From NCBI GenBank assembly GCA_027484605.1, contig JAIXSR010000035.1, positions 39,089-103,088 of the forward strand: a stretch of DNA of 64,000 bases. Reading direction: 5' to 3'. This document shows, piece after piece, positions 53,004 to 63,264 of this stretch. The DNA is from Hyphomicrobiales bacterium. GTDB lineage: Bacteria > Pseudomonadota > Alphaproteobacteria > Rhizobiales > Beijerinckiaceae. The position numbers were made by a program, and so were the translations under genes. Within the stretch, counting starts at the first letter, position 1. Each line of letters starts with the position of its first letter. The notes beneath the pieces were generated by a model. That model saw only the letters and a list, made by a program, of their open reading frames with translations, did not search any database and had not been told where the DNA came from.

Positions 53004-54155
53004 TCATAAAGCAAGGCCCGTCAGATGGATAATGTCGTTCCATGTCGAGAACAGCATCAGCATGATGACCAGCGCGAACCCGACACGGAAGCTGATTTCC
53101 TGGGCCCGCGGGCTGACCGGCCGGCCGAAGATCGCCTCGATCGCGTAGAACACGAGATGGCCGCCATCGAGCATCGGCACCGGCAGGAGGTTGATCAGGC
53201 CGATCGAGATCGACAGGATTCCCGCCAGCATGAAGAGCGGCCCGAGCCCTGATTCTGCGACCTTGCCCGAGATATAGGCGATCCGGGTCGGCCCGCTGAG
53301 CTGGTCCGCCTTCTCGCGTCCCGCAAAGAGCCCGGCCACATAGGCGCCGGTGCGGTCGATCACGAAGGCGATCTCCTGCACGGCAGTCTGGGCGGCCTCC
53401 ACCGGGCCGAACTTCTTCAGGAAATGGTGATCCGCCTCGCGCGAGCCGACAAAGCCCATGATCGGCCGGCGATCCGTGCCAAGAATGGTCTTGCGGGAAT
53501 AGATGGTCGGCGTGCCGATCAGCTCGATTTCCCGCGAATCGCGCAGGATGAGGAATTTCAACGTATCCCCCTCGCTCACCGAGACGCGGCGGGCCACGTC
53601 ATCGAAGCTCTGCACCTTGCGGCCATTGATCGAGACGACCCGGTCGCCGGGCTTGAAGCCGGCTGCGGCTGCGGGGGAATTCTCGTTCACGCCGGCAATG
53701 ATCGGCTCGACCAGGGTCCGGCCCAGCAGCATGAAGCAGGTGGTGAAGATCACGAAGGCGAGCAGGAAATTCGCCAGCGGGCCGGCCGCGACAATCGCCG
53801 CGCGGGCCGCGACCGACTTGTGCGGGAAGGCATCCTGCCGGTCTGCCTCGCTCATGGCTTCCGCCGCGGCATGATCCGGCGCGGAAGCGGCATTCGCATC
53901 GCCCTTGAACCGGACATAGCCGCCCAGGGGAATTGCCGAAAGCGCCCATTCGGTGCCCTTGCGGTCGTAGAACCGGGCAATCCTCGGCCCGAAGCCGAGG
54001 GAGAAGGTCTCGACCTTCACCCCGAGCCAGCGGCCGACAAGGAAATGCCCCATCTCATGCACGAAGACCACGAGGGCGAGCACGAACAGGAACGGCAGCA
54101 GATAGCCGAGGAAGGCGGAAAACCAGGTCAGACCAACACCGAAGACTTCAGGCAA
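53004..54155 (-). CDS. rseP: RIP metalloprotease RseP (site-2 protease)
   Basis: 383-residue intramembrane zinc protease that cleaves anti-sigma factors and leftover signal peptides. No ATG exists between the spurious track start and the catalytic motif; TTG 54155, with AGAGGT just upstream, gives the protein a normal N-terminus. The zinc site is LVVFVHEMGHFLVGRWLGV near residue 25 and NLLPVPMLDGGHLVFY near 335. One PDZ domain (NGRKVQSFDDVARRVSVSEG) lies between. In most relatives dxr lies directly upstream; here the upstream gene is cdsA. Confidence 0.93.
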   Translation of the reverse strand: MPEVFGVGLTWFSAFLGYLLPFLFVLALVVFVHEMGHFLVGRWLGVKVETFSLGFGPRIARFYDRKGTEWALSAIPLGGYVRFKGDANAASAPDHAAAEAMSEADRQDAFPHKSVAARAAIVAAGPLANFLLAFVIFTTCFMLLGRTLVEPIIAGVNENSPAAAAGFKPGDRVVSINGRKVQSFDDVARRVSVSEGDTLKFLILRDSREIELIGTPTIYSRKTILGTDRRPIMGFVGSREADHHFLKKFGPVEAAQTAVQEIAFVIDRTGAYVAGLFAGREKADQLSGPTRIAYISGKVAESGLGPLFMLAGILSISIGLINLLPVPMLDGGHLVFYAIEAIFGRPVSPRAQEISFRVGFALVIMLMLFSTWNDIIHLTGLAL

Positions 54156-54283
54156 AGGGCACCTCTGAACACCTGGCGACAGGCCAGGAACGCTTAACAA
54201 TCCGTTAACAGGGGTGCCATCCCGTTGCGGCAAACACAAGGCAAGGCCGCCACCTTTCGCGCGCAATGGTTAAGCGCGCCGCC

Positions 54284-54961
54284 CTACCATTCCAGAAGCC
54301 CGGATGCCGCGGCGGAAAATCCGGCATGCAGGATTCCGATCAGCGCCGCGACGGCCGCCGCGACCAGAAACCCGTCCAGCCGATCCATGAACCCGCCATG
54401 CCCGGGAATCAGCTGCCCCGAATCCTTGACCGCGAAATGACGCTTGAAAGCGGATTCGAACAGGTCACCAAAGACCGAGGCCACCGAAAGCAGCGCTGCC
54501 AGCGCCGCATGGATCCAGCGCAGCTCGAGGCCGGCCACCGAAAGCAGCAGGAGCCCCGCCCCTGTCCCGCCGATCACGCCGCCGATCATGCCCGACCAGG
54601 TCTTTTTCGGCGAGATCCGCGGCGCCAGCTTCGGCCCGCCAAAGGTCCGCCCGGTGAAATAGGCGAGAACATCCGTGGCCCAGACGACGGCAAAGAGGAA
54701 CAATACCGCGACGAAGCCGAGGCGTGGGTCGCTCCGGAGCAGCCACATCGACAGGAAAAGGGCAAGCGCATAGGCCAGTCCGGAAACCGCCCAGACCACC
54801 CGGCCCGGCTTGTTCCAGACGATCTTCAGCCATTCCACAAGGACCAGCCCGGCCAGCGCCCCCCAGACAATCAGGAAGACGGCGCCGCCCCACCAGGCAC
54901 TGGCGATGGCCATGCCGGCGAGAACGATGGCCGAGATGACCCTCAGTCCCAGTTCACCCAT
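54284..54961 (-). CDS. cdsA: Phosphatidate cytidylyltransferase CdsA
   Basis: 225 residues from ATG 54961; GTG 55003 adds 14. The enzyme makes CDP-diacylglycerol for phospholipid synthesis. Multiple membrane segments fill the protein, and the C-terminus has the complete family signature: SAFKRHFAVKDSGQLIPGHG followed by GFMDRLD. The N-terminus is shorter than in E. coli (285 residues) but comparable with other alphaproteobacterial forms. Uncertain start, certain identity. Confidence 0.94.
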   Translation of the reverse strand: MGELGLRVISAIVLAGMAIASAWWGGAVFLIVWGALAGLVLVEWLKIVWNKPGRVVWAVSGLAYALALFLSMWLLRSDPRLGFVAVLFLFAVVWATDVLAYFTGRTFGGPKLAPRISPKKTWSGMIGGVIGGTGAGLLLLSVAGLELRWIHAALAALLSVASVFGDLFESAFKRHFAVKDSGQLIPGHGGFMDRLDGFLVAAAVAALIGILHAGFSAAASGLLEW

Positions 54962-55009
54962 ATGCCGCCCCGCCTCCCCTCGCAGCGACCGAACCCTACC
55001 CACGGCGCC

Positions 55010-55771
55010 CTAGATCCCGCCGAAACGCCGCTGCCGCTGCCCGAATTCGCGCAGGGCGGCATCCAGCGCCGTCGCGTCGAAATCGGGCCAGAGGACCGGC
55101 GTGAAGACCAGTTCGGTATAGGCGCTCTGCCAGAGCAGGAAATTCGAGATACGCTGTTCCCCGCTGGTCCGGATCAGGAGATCGGGATCGGGAATGTCCC
55201 GCGTGTCGAGCGAAGCGGAAATCGCCGCCTCGCTGATCGCGGAAGCCGGCATGCGGCCAGCAGCCACTTCGGCAGCCAGATACCGCACCGCGCGGGTGAG
55301 CTCGGCGCGCGCGCCGTAATTGAAGGCGATGACCAGTATGAGCCCGGTATTGGCGGCGGTCGTGGTCTGGGCCTCGTCGAGAATCCGCAGGATGTCCGGC
55401 GCCAGCCCCTCGCGTTCGCCGATCACGCGGATCCGGACATTCTGGCGATTGAGGGTGGCCAGGTCGCTCCGGACGAAGAAGCGGAGCAGCCGCATGAGTT
55501 CGCCCACCTCTTCGGCAGGCCGGGTCCAGTTCTCGGTCGAGAACGAATAAAGCGTCAGATAGCCGATATTCCGCTCGATACAGGCCCGGACCAGCCGACG
55601 GACCGCCTCGAGGCCGGCCCGGTGGCCGGCCAGGCGCGGCAGGCCCTGCCGCGTGGCCCAGCGCCCGTTCCCGTCCATGATCATGGCGAGATGCGAGACG
55701 CCGAAATGGCTCGGGGCGCCTTCCTCCGGCTGGCCGGATTCCGTGGCCAATGAGTGGGGCGACCCCGGCAT
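55010..55771 (-). CDS. uppS: Isoprenyl transferase (undecaprenyl diphosphate synthase) UppS
   Basis: 253 residues from ATG 55771 (GGAGG twelve bases upstream). Condenses isopentenyl units to the C55 carrier lipid of peptidoglycan. Catalytic Asp and phosphate site: LAMIMDGNGRWATRQGLPRL near residue 30. Further blocks: YLTLYSFSTENWTRP, VIAFNYGARAELTRAV and DPDLLIRTSGEQRISNFLLW. Located between frr and cdsA as in many bacteria. Confidence 0.96.
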   Translation of the reverse strand: MPGSPHSLATESGQPEEGAPSHFGVSHLAMIMDGNGRWATRQGLPRLAGHRAGLEAVRRLVRACIERNIGYLTLYSFSTENWTRPAEEVGELMRLLRFFVRSDLATLNRQNVRIRVIGEREGLAPDILRILDEAQTTTAANTGLILVIAFNYGARAELTRAVRYLAAEVAAGRMPASAISEAAISASLDTRDIPDPDLLIRTSGEQRISNFLLWQSAYTELVFTPVLWPDFDATALDAALREFGQRQRRFGGI

Positions 55772-55891
55772 GGCGCAGATATCCTCCTGAGGATCCGAGC
55801 AGGGAGGCGGGCTCATGACCCGGCCTGTTGGGCGAAGACAGAATACGAAGCGCAGCGGGAATGCAACCCGGATGCAGGGCGCCGCGCAGGC

Positions 55892-56449
55892 TTACACCTG
55901 CATGATTTCCTTTTCCTTCTGGACCAGCAGCGCGTCGATTTCCTGGATGGTCTGGTCGGTCGCCTTCTGGACCTGCTCGGCATGGCGGGCGGAATCGTCC
56001 TCGCTCATCTTGCCGTCCTTCTCGAGCTTCTTGAGCACGTCGAGCGCGTCGCGGCGCACATGGCGGGCGGCAATCCGGGCATTCTCGGTGTATTTATGCG
56101 CGACCTTGACCATTTCCTTGCGGCGCTGCTCGTTGAGCTCGGGGATGCGCAGCCGGATCGTCTGCCCCTCGGTCTGCGGGCTCAGCCCGAGCGACGATTC
56201 GCGGATCGCCTTCTCGACGGCCTGCACCATGCCGCGATCCCAGACGGCAACCGAGAGGAGGCGCGGTTCCGGCACGCTGACCGTGGCCACCTGCGACAGC
56301 GGCATCTTGGCGCCATAGGCCTCCACTTCCACCGGATCGAGGATATTGGACGAGGCGCGGCCCGTCCGCAGCGAGGCCAGGTCATTCTTCAACGCCTGAA
56401 CGGATCCCGTCATGCGCCGTTTCACATCCTGAAGATCAAATCCGCTCAT
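55892..56449 (-). CDS. frr: Ribosome recycling factor
   Basis: 185 residues, the standard length. With EF-G it splits post-termination ribosomes. AGGAGG lies eight bases before ATG 56449. Blocks: [20 protein letters not shown] near residue 20, [19 protein letters not shown] near 95 and a C-terminal helix [20 protein letters not shown]. The three-helix bundle and L-shape domain are implied by these. Confidence 0.97.
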   Translation of the reverse strand: MSGFDLQDVKRRMTGSVQALKNDLASLRTGRASSNILDPVEVEAYGAKMPLSQVATVSVPEPRLLSVAVWDRGMVQAVEKAIRESSLGLSPQTEGQTIRLRIPELNEQRRKEMVKVAHKYTENARIAARHVRRDALDVLKKLEKDGKMSEDDSARHAEQVQKATDQTIQEIDALLVQKEKEIMQV

Positions 56450-56553
56450 GGGAGGCTCCTCCTGGGATTGACGCGGCACCCGCCGCGTGGCCCGTTTGTT
56501 GTGCCGTTTCCTTGTCGGAACCGGGGATAAAGATCAAGCCGGTCAGACCGGAT

Positions 56554-57282
56554 TCAGAAAGTGACAAGCGTGAAACGCCCCTCGCCCTTCAGCACCGAGG
56601 CGATCGAACCGCGCTCCTGTATGGCGAAGACGGCGATCGGCAGCCGTGCATCGCGGGCCAGCGCAAAGGCTGCGGTATCCATCACCTTGAGGTCGTTGCG
56701 GATCACCTCGTCAAAACTGACCTTCTCGTAGCGCCGGGCCGCGGGATCCTTGCGCGGATCCGCGGTGTAGACGCCGTCGACCTGGGTCGCCTTCAGCAGC
56801 ACGTCGCATTCAAGCTCCGCCGCCCGCAACGCGCCACCGGTATCGGTGGTGAAGAACGGATTGCCCGTGCCGCCGGCCAGCAGCACGATCCGCCCCTTGG
56901 TCAGGTGGTCCATGGCCTGCTGGCGGGTATAGGTCTCGACGACGGAAGGCATCGCCACCCCGGACATGGCCCGCGCCGGCGCCCCGAGCGCCGTCAGCTG
57001 CGCCTCGAGTGCGATGACGTTCATCACCGTTCCGAGCATTCCCATCGAATCCGCTGCCGGCCGCGACAGGCCCATCCCATGCATCTGCGCACCGCGGAAG
57101 ATGTTGCCGCCGCCGACGACAACCGCGATCTCGACACCGAGCTCGACGGCCTCGATCAGGTCCTCTGCGATCTGGCGCACCGTCGGCTGATGGATGCCGA
57201 ACGCCTCGGAGCCCATCATCGCCTCGCCCGACAACTTCACCAAGGCCCGTTTGAAAACCGGCACGCCGCCTCGTTCCGTCAT
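56554..57282 (-). CDS. pyrH: UMP kinase PyrH
   Basis: 242 residues from ATG 57282 with AAGGAG upstream. Phosphorylates UMP to UDP; allosteric enzyme regulated by GTP and UTP. The amino-acid-kinase fold shows RALVKLSGEAMMG, IAVVVGGGNIFRGAQMHG and LLAGGTGNPFFTTDTGGALR, then LKATQVDGVYTADPRKDP. Lies between tsf and frr, separated from tsf by a terminator-like hairpin. Confidence 0.97.
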   Translation of the reverse strand: MTERGGVPVFKRALVKLSGEAMMGSEAFGIHQPTVRQIAEDLIEAVELGVEIAVVVGGGNIFRGAQMHGMGLSRPAADSMGMLGTVMNVIALEAQLTALGAPARAMSGVAMPSVVETYTRQQAMDHLTKGRIVLLAGGTGNPFFTTDTGGALRAAELECDVLLKATQVDGVYTADPRKDPAARRYEKVSFDEVIRNDLKVMDTAAFALARDARLPIAVFAIQERGSIASVLKGEGRFTLVTF

Positions 57283-57345
57283 CGTCTGCTCCTTCACTAT
57301 CGGCACGTTGGGTTGCGCCCGGGACTGCTCCACGGCACGCTCTCA

Positions 57346-57371
57346 TGAAAAAGGCGGCTCGCGCCGCCTTT
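57346..57371 (-). terminator. Intrinsic terminator between tsf and pyrH
   Basis: On the minus strand AAAGGCGGC and GCCGCCTTT pair around GCGA and run into TTTTTC. It lies 40 bases past the tsf stop. It would let rpsB-tsf be made in excess over pyrH and later genes. Confidence 0.85.
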
Positions 57372-57410
57372 GATCTTCACTCGCTTCGGCAAGCCTGCGC
57401 TGCCAGCAGC

Positions 57411-58340
57411 TTACGCGTTTCCGCCAGCTGCCGCAGCCACCTCGGCCGCGAAATCAGAGGTTTCTTTCTCGATCCCCTCGCCGAGCCCGAAGCGGAGATA
57501 GCCCTTAAGGGCGATCGGCGCGCCGGCGGCCTTGGCGGCCTCGTTGACGGCCTGGGCCACGGTCTTCGAGGAATCATGCACGAAGGGCTGATCGACCAGC
57601 GTGACTTCCTTGAAGAAGGTCTTGATGCCCGATTCGACGATCTTCTCGATCACCGCTTCCGGCTTGCCGCTCGCCCGGGCCTTGTCGGCCAGGACCGCGC
57701 GCTCGCGCTCGACGATGGCGGGATCGATCGAGTTGCCGTCGAGACCCTGCGGATTGGTCGCGGCGATATGCATCGCAACCTGCCGGCCGATGGCCTGCAG
57801 CGCTTCGGCATTGCCCGACGATTCAAGCGCGACGAGCACGCCGATCTTGCCGAGGCCATCGCCGACCGAGTTGTGCATGTAGGAGGCCACGACGCCCTGC
57901 GGAACGCTGAGCAGGCCCACGCGGCGGAGCGTCATGTTCTCGCCGACCGTGGCCACGGCATTGGCCACCGCTTCCTGTACCGTGCCACCGCCCGGATAGG
58001 CCGCAACCTTCAGCGCCTCGACATCGCCATCGCCAGCAAGGGCAACGCCGGCAACCGAGCGGACGAGATCCTGGAACTGGTCGTTCCGGGCCACGAAGTC
58101 GGTTTCCGAATTGACTTCGACCACAACACCGCGCGTGCCCGAGATGGCCAGGCCGACAAGGCCTTCCGCCGCGACACGGCCGGCCTTCTTGGCCGCCTTG
58201 GCGAGGCCCTTCTTGCGCAGCCAGTCGACTGCAGCCTCGATATCGCCGCCGGTTTCCGTCAGCGCGGCCTTGCAATCCATCATGCCCGCGCCTGTCGACT
58301 GACGCAGTTCACTCACCATACTCGCGGTAATCGCCGCCAT
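57411..58340 (-). CDS. tsf: Elongation factor Ts
   Basis: 309 residues from ATG 58340 (GGAAAGGG upstream); the track ORF extends into the rpsB gap. Guanine nucleotide exchange factor for EF-Tu. The N-terminal UBA-like helix carries [20 protein letters not shown], then the EF-Tu-binding [14 protein letters not shown] segment and the coiled-coil/C-terminal module. Follows rpsB as in nearly all bacteria. Confidence 0.97.
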   Translation of the reverse strand: MAAITASMVSELRQSTGAGMMDCKAALTETGGDIEAAVDWLRKKGLAKAAKKAGRVAAEGLVGLAISGTRGVVVEVNSETDFVARNDQFQDLVRSVAGVALAGDGDVEALKVAAYPGGGTVQEAVANAVATVGENMTLRRVGLLSVPQGVVASYMHNSVGDGLGKIGVLVALESSGNAEALQAIGRQVAMHIAATNPQGLDGNSIDPAIVERERAVLADKARASGKPEAVIEKIVESGIKTFFKEVTLVDQPFVHDSSKTVAQAVNEAAKAAGAPIALKGYLRFGLGEGIEKETSDFAAEVAAAAGGNA

Positions 58341-58377
58341 GGCTGATCCCTTTCCTGTTCTGGAATTCTCAGCAAGA

Positions 58378-58400
58378 GGCCGCAACCCAAGGCTGCGGCC
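58378..58400 (-). promoter_or_regulatory. Hairpin in the rpsB-tsf gap
   Basis: GGCCGCA and TGCGGCC pair around a 9-base loop. No T tract follows, so it is more likely an RNA processing or attenuation structure than a full terminator; tsf needs some read-through from rpsB. Confidence 0.4.
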
Positions 58401-58502
58401 CACGAAGTCGAAGCCACCCTGCCCGGCTTGTGCCACGGCCCGGTGACAAAACACCATCCGGGCGGCCGGCCCCGCGAGGCGGGAACCGGCTCCCGGTCCG
58501 CC

Positions 58503-59495
58503 TTACGCCGCGAGGGCGCGCGCCGTATCGAGCCAGCCTTCGCGACCGGCACGGCCATTGAGCTTCAGCGCGGCATCGAGCGCGGCCAGATCGGCTTCCG
58601 ACATGGCAGCCAGCTGCCAGAAATGGAAGATTCCGTATTCGTTGAGCTTGGTCGAAAGCTGCGGGCCGACGCCGCCCAGCTTGGACAGGTCATCCGGCGC
58701 GCCCTGCGGCGCCGACAGCTTCACGAAGCCTTCGCCCGAAGCAGCAACCGGCAGTTCTTCCGTCGCCGGGGCCTCGGAGGCGCCGAGATCGATGCCGAGC
58801 GAGGACTGGCTGCGCGAGATGCCATCGACAGCCGCACGGGCCACGAGTTCGCAATAGAGCGCGAGGGCGCGGCCGGCATCGTCATTGGCCGGGATCGGGA
58901 AGGTCACGCCGTCCGGATCGCAATTCGTGTCGACAATGGCCACGACCGGAATGTTGAGCCGGTTGGCTTCCTGGATGGCGAGCTGTTCCTTGTTCGTGTC
59001 GATCACGAACAGCAGGTCCGGCGTGCCGCCCATATCCTTGATGCCGCCGAGCGCGCGCGTCAGCTTTTCCTGCTCGCGGCTGAGCATCAGGCGCTCTTTC
59101 TTGGTCAGGCCGGCAGCGCCGCCCGCCAGGATCTCGTCGACCTTGCGCAGGCGCTGGATCGAGTTCGAGATCGTCTTCCAGTTGGTCAGCATGCCGCCGA
59201 GCCAGCGCGAGTTGACATAATACTGCGCCGAGGCCTTGGCTGCCTGGGCAATCGGCTCCTGCGCCTGGCGCTTGGTGCCGACCAGCAGGATGCGGCCGCC
59301 GCGGGCCACCGTGTCCGAAATCGCATCGAGCGCGCGAAAGAGCATCGGCACGGTCTGGGCGAGATCGATGATGTGGATGTTGTTGCGGGTGCCGAAAATG
59401 TAAGGGGCCATTTTCGGGTTCCAGCGATGCGACTGGTGACCAAAATGCGCGCCAGCTTCAAGCAGCTGACGCATAGAGAAATCGGGTAGCGCCAT
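58503..59495 (-). CDS. rpsB: 30S ribosomal protein S2 with C-terminal extension
   Basis: 330 residues from ATG 59495 (CCGGAGAAG upstream). The first about 230 residues are ordinary S2: [40 protein letters not shown] and [20 protein letters not shown]. The remaining about 100 residues form an Ala/Glu-rich linker and a compact domain with [18 protein letters not shown], resembling helix-hairpin-helix units appended to S2 and L21 in some alphaproteobacteria. This extension is not needed for the core fold and may bind RNA or DNA. Confidence 0.96.
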   Translation of the reverse strand: MALPDFSMRQLLEAGAHFGHQSHRWNPKMAPYIFGTRNNIHIIDLAQTVPMLFRALDAISDTVARGGRILLVGTKRQAQEPIAQAAKASAQYYVNSRWLGGMLTNWKTISNSIQRLRKVDEILAGGAAGLTKKERLMLSREQEKLTRALGGIKDMGGTPDLLFVIDTNKEQLAIQEANRLNIPVVAIVDTNCDPDGVTFPIPANDDAGRALALYCELVARAAVDGISRSQSSLGIDLGASEAPATEELPVAASGEGFVKLSAPQGAPDDLSKLGGVGPQLSTKLNEYGIFHFWQLAAMSEADLAALDAALKLNGRAGREGWLDTARALAA

Positions 59496-59517
59496 GGTTC
59501 TTCTCCGGTTGGGCCGC

Positions 59518-59576
59518 CGCAGGGGTAAGAGCCGCCAGCCGGCGACACCGGATCGATCGAAATCGACAGCCCTGCG
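59518..59576 (-). promoter_or_regulatory. Structured 5' leader of rpsB (candidate S2 autoregulation element)
   Basis: In the minus-strand transcript CGCAGGG and CCCTGCG close a stem that contains two further small stems (one built on CCGG-TGTCG-CCGG). The element ends 22 bases before the rpsB ATG. S2 mRNA leaders in several bacterial groups are bound by S2 to repress their own operon. That this is such an element is inference from position and pairing. Confidence 0.45.
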
Positions 59577-59590
59577 TGAGGAATAGTGCG

Positions 59591-59619
59591 CGCCTAATCG
59601 ATATCCCGGGAAAATGCAA
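59591..59619 (-). promoter_or_regulatory. Probable sigma-70 promoter of rpsB-tsf
   Basis: TTGCAT (-35) and TAGGCG (-10) on the minus strand with 17-base spacing, inside the 166-base dnaE-rpsB gap. It would give a leader of about 90 nucleotides containing the stem described at 59518-59576. The -10 match is weak, as often in high-GC alphaproteobacteria. Confidence 0.4.
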
Positions 59620-59661
59620 GCGCCTTCCCGCAACGCGCCGCACCGGAAGCAGCCAGCCCGC

Positions 59662-62600
59662 TCAATAGGGCTTGATGTCGAGAACGCCCGGAATGGTCGA
59701 AAGCTGGGCCATATGCTCGCCCGCAAGGTCGAAACGGCCCTTCAGGCGCAGATCCACCTCGCCGCCATCCGACAGCATGACGGTGAGAGAAACCTCGCCA
59801 TCGCCGCCCCGGCGCAACACCCTGTCCAGCGCCGAGAGCGTCGCCTCGCCCCGCTCGCGCGCCGCTTGCGGATCGGCGAGGAAGACCCGGATGCCTTTCT
59901 GCGTCCGTTGCAGGGCGCGCTCCAGCGGCTCCATGTCGAGCACCCGCAGGCGCAGATCCTCGCCATCCACCGAGCCGGCCAGGGTGAGGAACAGGGCCGT
60001 GCCCGCCTCAAGCATCGTCCGGTATTTCGCAAGTCCCTCCGAAAAGACCATGGCCTCGAACTGGCCCGTGCGGTCGGAGAATTGCGCAATCCCGATCTTG
60101 TTGCCGTTCCGCGTGCGGCGGATATCGACATCGAGCAGCGTCGCCGCCATCCGGGCATGGGTGGCCCCGTTCTTCACCGCCTGCTGGAACCGCGCGAAAT
60201 CGGTCAGGCTGGCCTTGTCCAGCAGGGTCTCGAACTGGTCGAGCGGATGGCCGCTCAGGAAGAACCCGACGGCGGAATGCTCCCGTCGCAGCCTTTCCGT
60301 CAGCGAGAGCGGCTGGGCCTCGGGCAGGACAAGGCCGGCATCGGAATCGCCGCCGAACAGCCCGCCCTGCCCGCTTGCCAGTTCGGCCTGATGCGCCTGG
60401 GATTCAGCGACGATCGCCTCCAGCCCCGCCAGCAAACGCCCGCGATTGGGCTCAAGCGAGTCGAAGGCGCCGGCCGCGATAAGCTGCTCCAGGGTGCGCT
60501 TGTTGACCAGCTTCGGATCGACCCGCCGCGCGAAATCGGTCACCGAGCGGAACGGCCGGTCGCCCCTGAGCGCGACCAGCGCGCGCGCCGCCTCGACCCC
60601 GACGCCCTTGATCGCCGCCAGCGCATAGAGAATCGCCCCGTTGCGCACGCCGAATTTCACCCCGGAACGGTTGATATCCGGCGGCTCCACCCGGATGCCG
60701 AGACGCTGCGCCTCCCGCCGGAATTCAGCCAGCTTGTCGGTATTCGACAGGTCGAGGCTCATCGAGGCGGCGAGGAACTCGACCGGGTGATTGGCCTTGA
60801 GATAGGCCGTCTGGTAAGCGACCACCGCATAGGCAGCGGCATGGCTCTTGTTGAAGCCGTAATCGGCGAACCGGGCGAGCAGGTCGAAGATCGAATCCGC
60901 ATCCGCCTCGGCGACACCGTTCTTCACCGCCCCCTCGACGAAGCGCGCGCGCTGCGCATCCATCTCCGCCTTGATCTTCTTGCCCATCGCGCGGCGGAGC
61001 ATGTCGGCCTCGCCCAGCGAATAGCCGGACATGACCTTGGCGATCTGCATCACCTGTTCCTGATAGACGATGACGCCGCAGGTCTCCGCAAGGATGGGTT
61101 CGAGCAGCGGATGGGCATAATCGGCGGCGCGCCGTCCATGCTTCACATCGCAATAGACCGGGATATTCGCCATCGGCCCGGGCCGGTAGAGCGCCACCAG
61201 CGCGATGATATCCTCGATCCGGTCCGGCTTCATGTCGACAAGCGCGCGGCGCATCCCGCCCGATTCCACCTGGAACACGCCGACCGTTTCCCCGCGCGAG
61301 AGCATGGCATAGCTCCTCGCATCGTCGAGAGGGATCTGGAGCAGGTCGACCGGGATGCCCTGTTCCGCCAGCAGGTCGACCGCGCCCTGCAGGATCGTCA
61401 GCGTCTTGAGGCCGAGAAAGTCGAACTTCACCAGCCCCGCCGGCTCGACCCATTTCATGTTGAACTGGGTGACAGGCATATCCGATTTCGGATCGCGGTA
61501 GAGCGGCACAAGCTCCTCGAGCGGCCGGTCACCGATCACGATGCCGGCGGCATGGGTCGAGGCATGCCGGAAAAGGCCCTCGAGCCGTTGCGCGATATTG
61601 AGCATGCGGCCGACCGCCTCGTTCTCCTCGGCAGCCGCCCGCAATTGCGGCTCCTCGGCGATCGCCTTCTCGAGCGTGATCGGATTGGCCGGGTTCTGCG
61701 GCACCAGCTTGGTCAGCCGGTCCACCTCGCCATAGCGCAGGCCAAGGACGCGCCCGACATCGCGCATCACCCCGCGCGCCAGCAGCGTCCCGAACGTGAT
61801 GATCTGCGCGACGCGCCCCTCGCCATAGCGCTCCACGACATAGCGGATCACCTCGTCCCGCCGGTCCTGGCAGAAATCGATGTCGAAATCCGGCATCGAC
61901 ACGCGTTCCGGGTTGAGGAAGCGCTCGAAGAACAGGCCGTAGCGAAGCGGGTCCAGATCGGTGATGGTCAGCGAATAGGCCACCAGCGAGCCCGCCCCGG
62001 AACCGCGCCCCGGCCCGACCGGAATGCCCTGCGCCTTGGCCCATTTGATGAAGTCGGCCACGATCAGGAAATAGCCGGGATATTGCATCCGCTCGATCAC
62101 GCCGAGTTCGAAGGCCAGCCGCTCCTCGTAATCGGTCACCGAAAGGCCCGCCGCCGGGCCATGCGCTGCGAGCCGGACGCGAAGCCCCTCCTCGGCCTGG
62201 CGCCGCAATTCCAGCGCCTCCGCCCCCTCCTCAGAGCCGGAGGTGAAACGCGGCAGGATCGGCTTGCGTGTCCGCGGCCGGACATGGCAGCGCTGCGCAA
62301 TCTCGACGCTGGCTTCCAGGGCCGCCGGCAGATCGGCGAACAGGGCCATCATCTCGGCGCGCGTCTTGAAGCGATGCTCCGGCGTCAGCCGCGGGCGCTC
62401 GGCCTCGTCGACCGAATGCCCGCCGGCAATGCAGAGCAGCGCATCATGCGACTCGAAATCCTCGGCCTTGCCGAAATGCACATTGTTGGCCGCGACGACG
62501 GGCAGCTTCCCGCTCTCGGCGAAATCGAGCAGCCTTTCCTCGATACCGGCCGTCTCGCGCAGGCCGAACCGCTCGATCTCGAGGTACAGGCGGTCCCGGA

Positions 62601-63114
62601 AGAGCCCCGTCAGGGCCGCGAGCCGCGCCGCCGCCAGATCGACCCCGCCGAGCCCGAAAGCCCGGTTGACCGGGCCGGCCGCCCCGCCGGTCAGGGCGAT
62701 CAGCCCGCCGGTCCGGCCGCGCAGCCGGTCAAGCGGCAGATGCACGCCCTCATGGGCGGGGGAATCAAGGAAGGCCCGGCTCGAAAGGGCCATCAGGTTG
62801 GCATAGCCCTCTTCCGAGGAAGCCAGCAGCACGAGGACACCGCGCGCCTCGTCATGGAAGTTGGGCCGGTTCCGGGCCGGCGGCCGGTCGCCGAAATCGA
62901 CCAGCATCTCGATCCCGACAATCGGCTGGATCCCCAGCCCGACCATCTTCTCGGAGAATTCCAGCGCCCCGAACAGGTTGTTCGTATCCGTCAATGCGAG
63001 GGCGGGCATCTTGTCCGCGGCCGCCAGCTTGCCGAGATCGGCGATCCGCAGCGCCCCCTGCAGGAGCGAATAGGAGGAATGCACATGCAGGTGGATAAAG
63101 CCCGGGCCCGACAC
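59662..63114 (-). CDS. dnaE: DNA polymerase III alpha subunit DnaE
   Basis: 1150 residues; GTG start 63114 behind AAGGGGAGG. Replicative polymerase. The PHP domain begins [19 protein letters not shown]; the polymerase core contains [20 protein letters not shown] near 350 and the palm acidic motif [20 protein letters not shown] near 400, followed by [20 protein letters not shown]. The helix-hairpin-helix and OB domains are toward the C-terminus ([17 protein letters not shown]). Length matches DnaE1, not the error-prone DnaE2. A 1188-codon open frame on the other strand is its shadow. Confidence 0.97.
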   Translation of the reverse strand: MSGPGFIHLHVHSSYSLLQGALRIADLGKLAAADKMPALALTDTNNLFGALEFSEKMVGLGIQPIVGIEMLVDFGDRPPARNRPNFHDEARGVLVLLASSEEGYANLMALSSRAFLDSPAHEGVHLPLDRLRGRTGGLIALTGGAAGPVNRAFGLGGVDLAAARLAALTGLFRDRLYLEIERFGLRETAGIEERLLDFAESGKLPVVAANNVHFGKAEDFESHDALLCIAGGHSVDEAERPRLTPEHRFKTRAEMMALFADLPAALEASVEIAQRCHVRPRTRKPILPRFTSGSEEGAEALELRRQAEEGLRVRLAAHGPAAGLSVTDYEERLAFELGVIERMQYPGYFLIVADFIKWAKAQGIPVGPGRGSGAGSLVAYSLTITDLDPLRYGLFFERFLNPERVSMPDFDIDFCQDRRDEVIRYVVERYGEGRVAQIITFGTLLARGVMRDVGRVLGLRYGEVDRLTKLVPQNPANPITLEKAIAEEPQLRAAAEENEAVGRMLNIAQRLEGLFRHASTHAAGIVIGDRPLEELVPLYRDPKSDMPVTQFNMKWVEPAGLVKFDFLGLKTLTILQGAVDLLAEQGIPVDLLQIPLDDARSYAMLSRGETVGVFQVESGGMRRALVDMKPDRIEDIIALVALYRPGPMANIPVYCDVKHGRRAADYAHPLLEPILAETCGVIVYQEQVMQIAKVMSGYSLGEADMLRRAMGKKIKAEMDAQRARFVEGAVKNGVAEADADSIFDLLARFADYGFNKSHAAAYAVVAYQTAYLKANHPVEFLAASMSLDLSNTDKLAEFRREAQRLGIRVEPPDINRSGVKFGVRNGAILYALAAIKGVGVEAARALVALRGDRPFRSVTDFARRVDPKLVNKRTLEQLIAAGAFDSLEPNRGRLLAGLEAIVAESQAHQAELASGQGGLFGGDSDAGLVLPEAQPLSLTERLRREHSAVGFFLSGHPLDQFETLLDKASLTDFARFQQAVKNGATHARMAATLLDVDIRRTRNGNKIGIAQFSDRTGQFEAMVFSEGLAKYRTMLEAGTALFLTLAGSVDGEDLRLRVLDMEPLERALQRTQKGIRVFLADPQAARERGEATLSALDRVLRRGGDGEVSLTVMLSDGGEVDLRLKGRFDLAGEHMAQLSTIPGVLDIKPY

Positions 63115-63130
63115 GGCAACCTCCCCTTGA

Positions 63131-63232
63131 TCAGATCAGCGGCCAGTTCGTCCCCACGCCCGACCAGACCACCACCATAGCGAAGAATGCGCCAATCGAC
63201 GCCAGTTCGATCAGGTCTTCCACAGCTCGCAT
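63131..63232 (-). CDS. Very small membrane protein upstream of dnaE
   Basis: 33 residues from ATG 63232, which has AGGGGGC upstream. It reads MRAVEDLIELASIGAFFAMV then a Trp-containing hydrophobic end, i.e. one membrane span. The longer track ORF (73 aa) adds low-quality sequence and begins before the likely promoter. The stop lies 17 bases before the dnaE start, so it is probably co-transcribed with dnaE. I know no function. Confidence 0.5.
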   Translation of the reverse strand: MRAVEDLIELASIGAFFAMVVVWSGVGTNWPLI

Positions 63233-63264
63233 CACAGCCCCCTGCTCTCTTGCGTTCTGTTTCT

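Noticed and set aside
59614-63180. 1188-codon open frame on the plus strand
   Set aside because: It is exactly antisense to dnaE; high-GC codon bias leaves the opposite strand open. Composition is Arg/His/Gly-rich without motifs.
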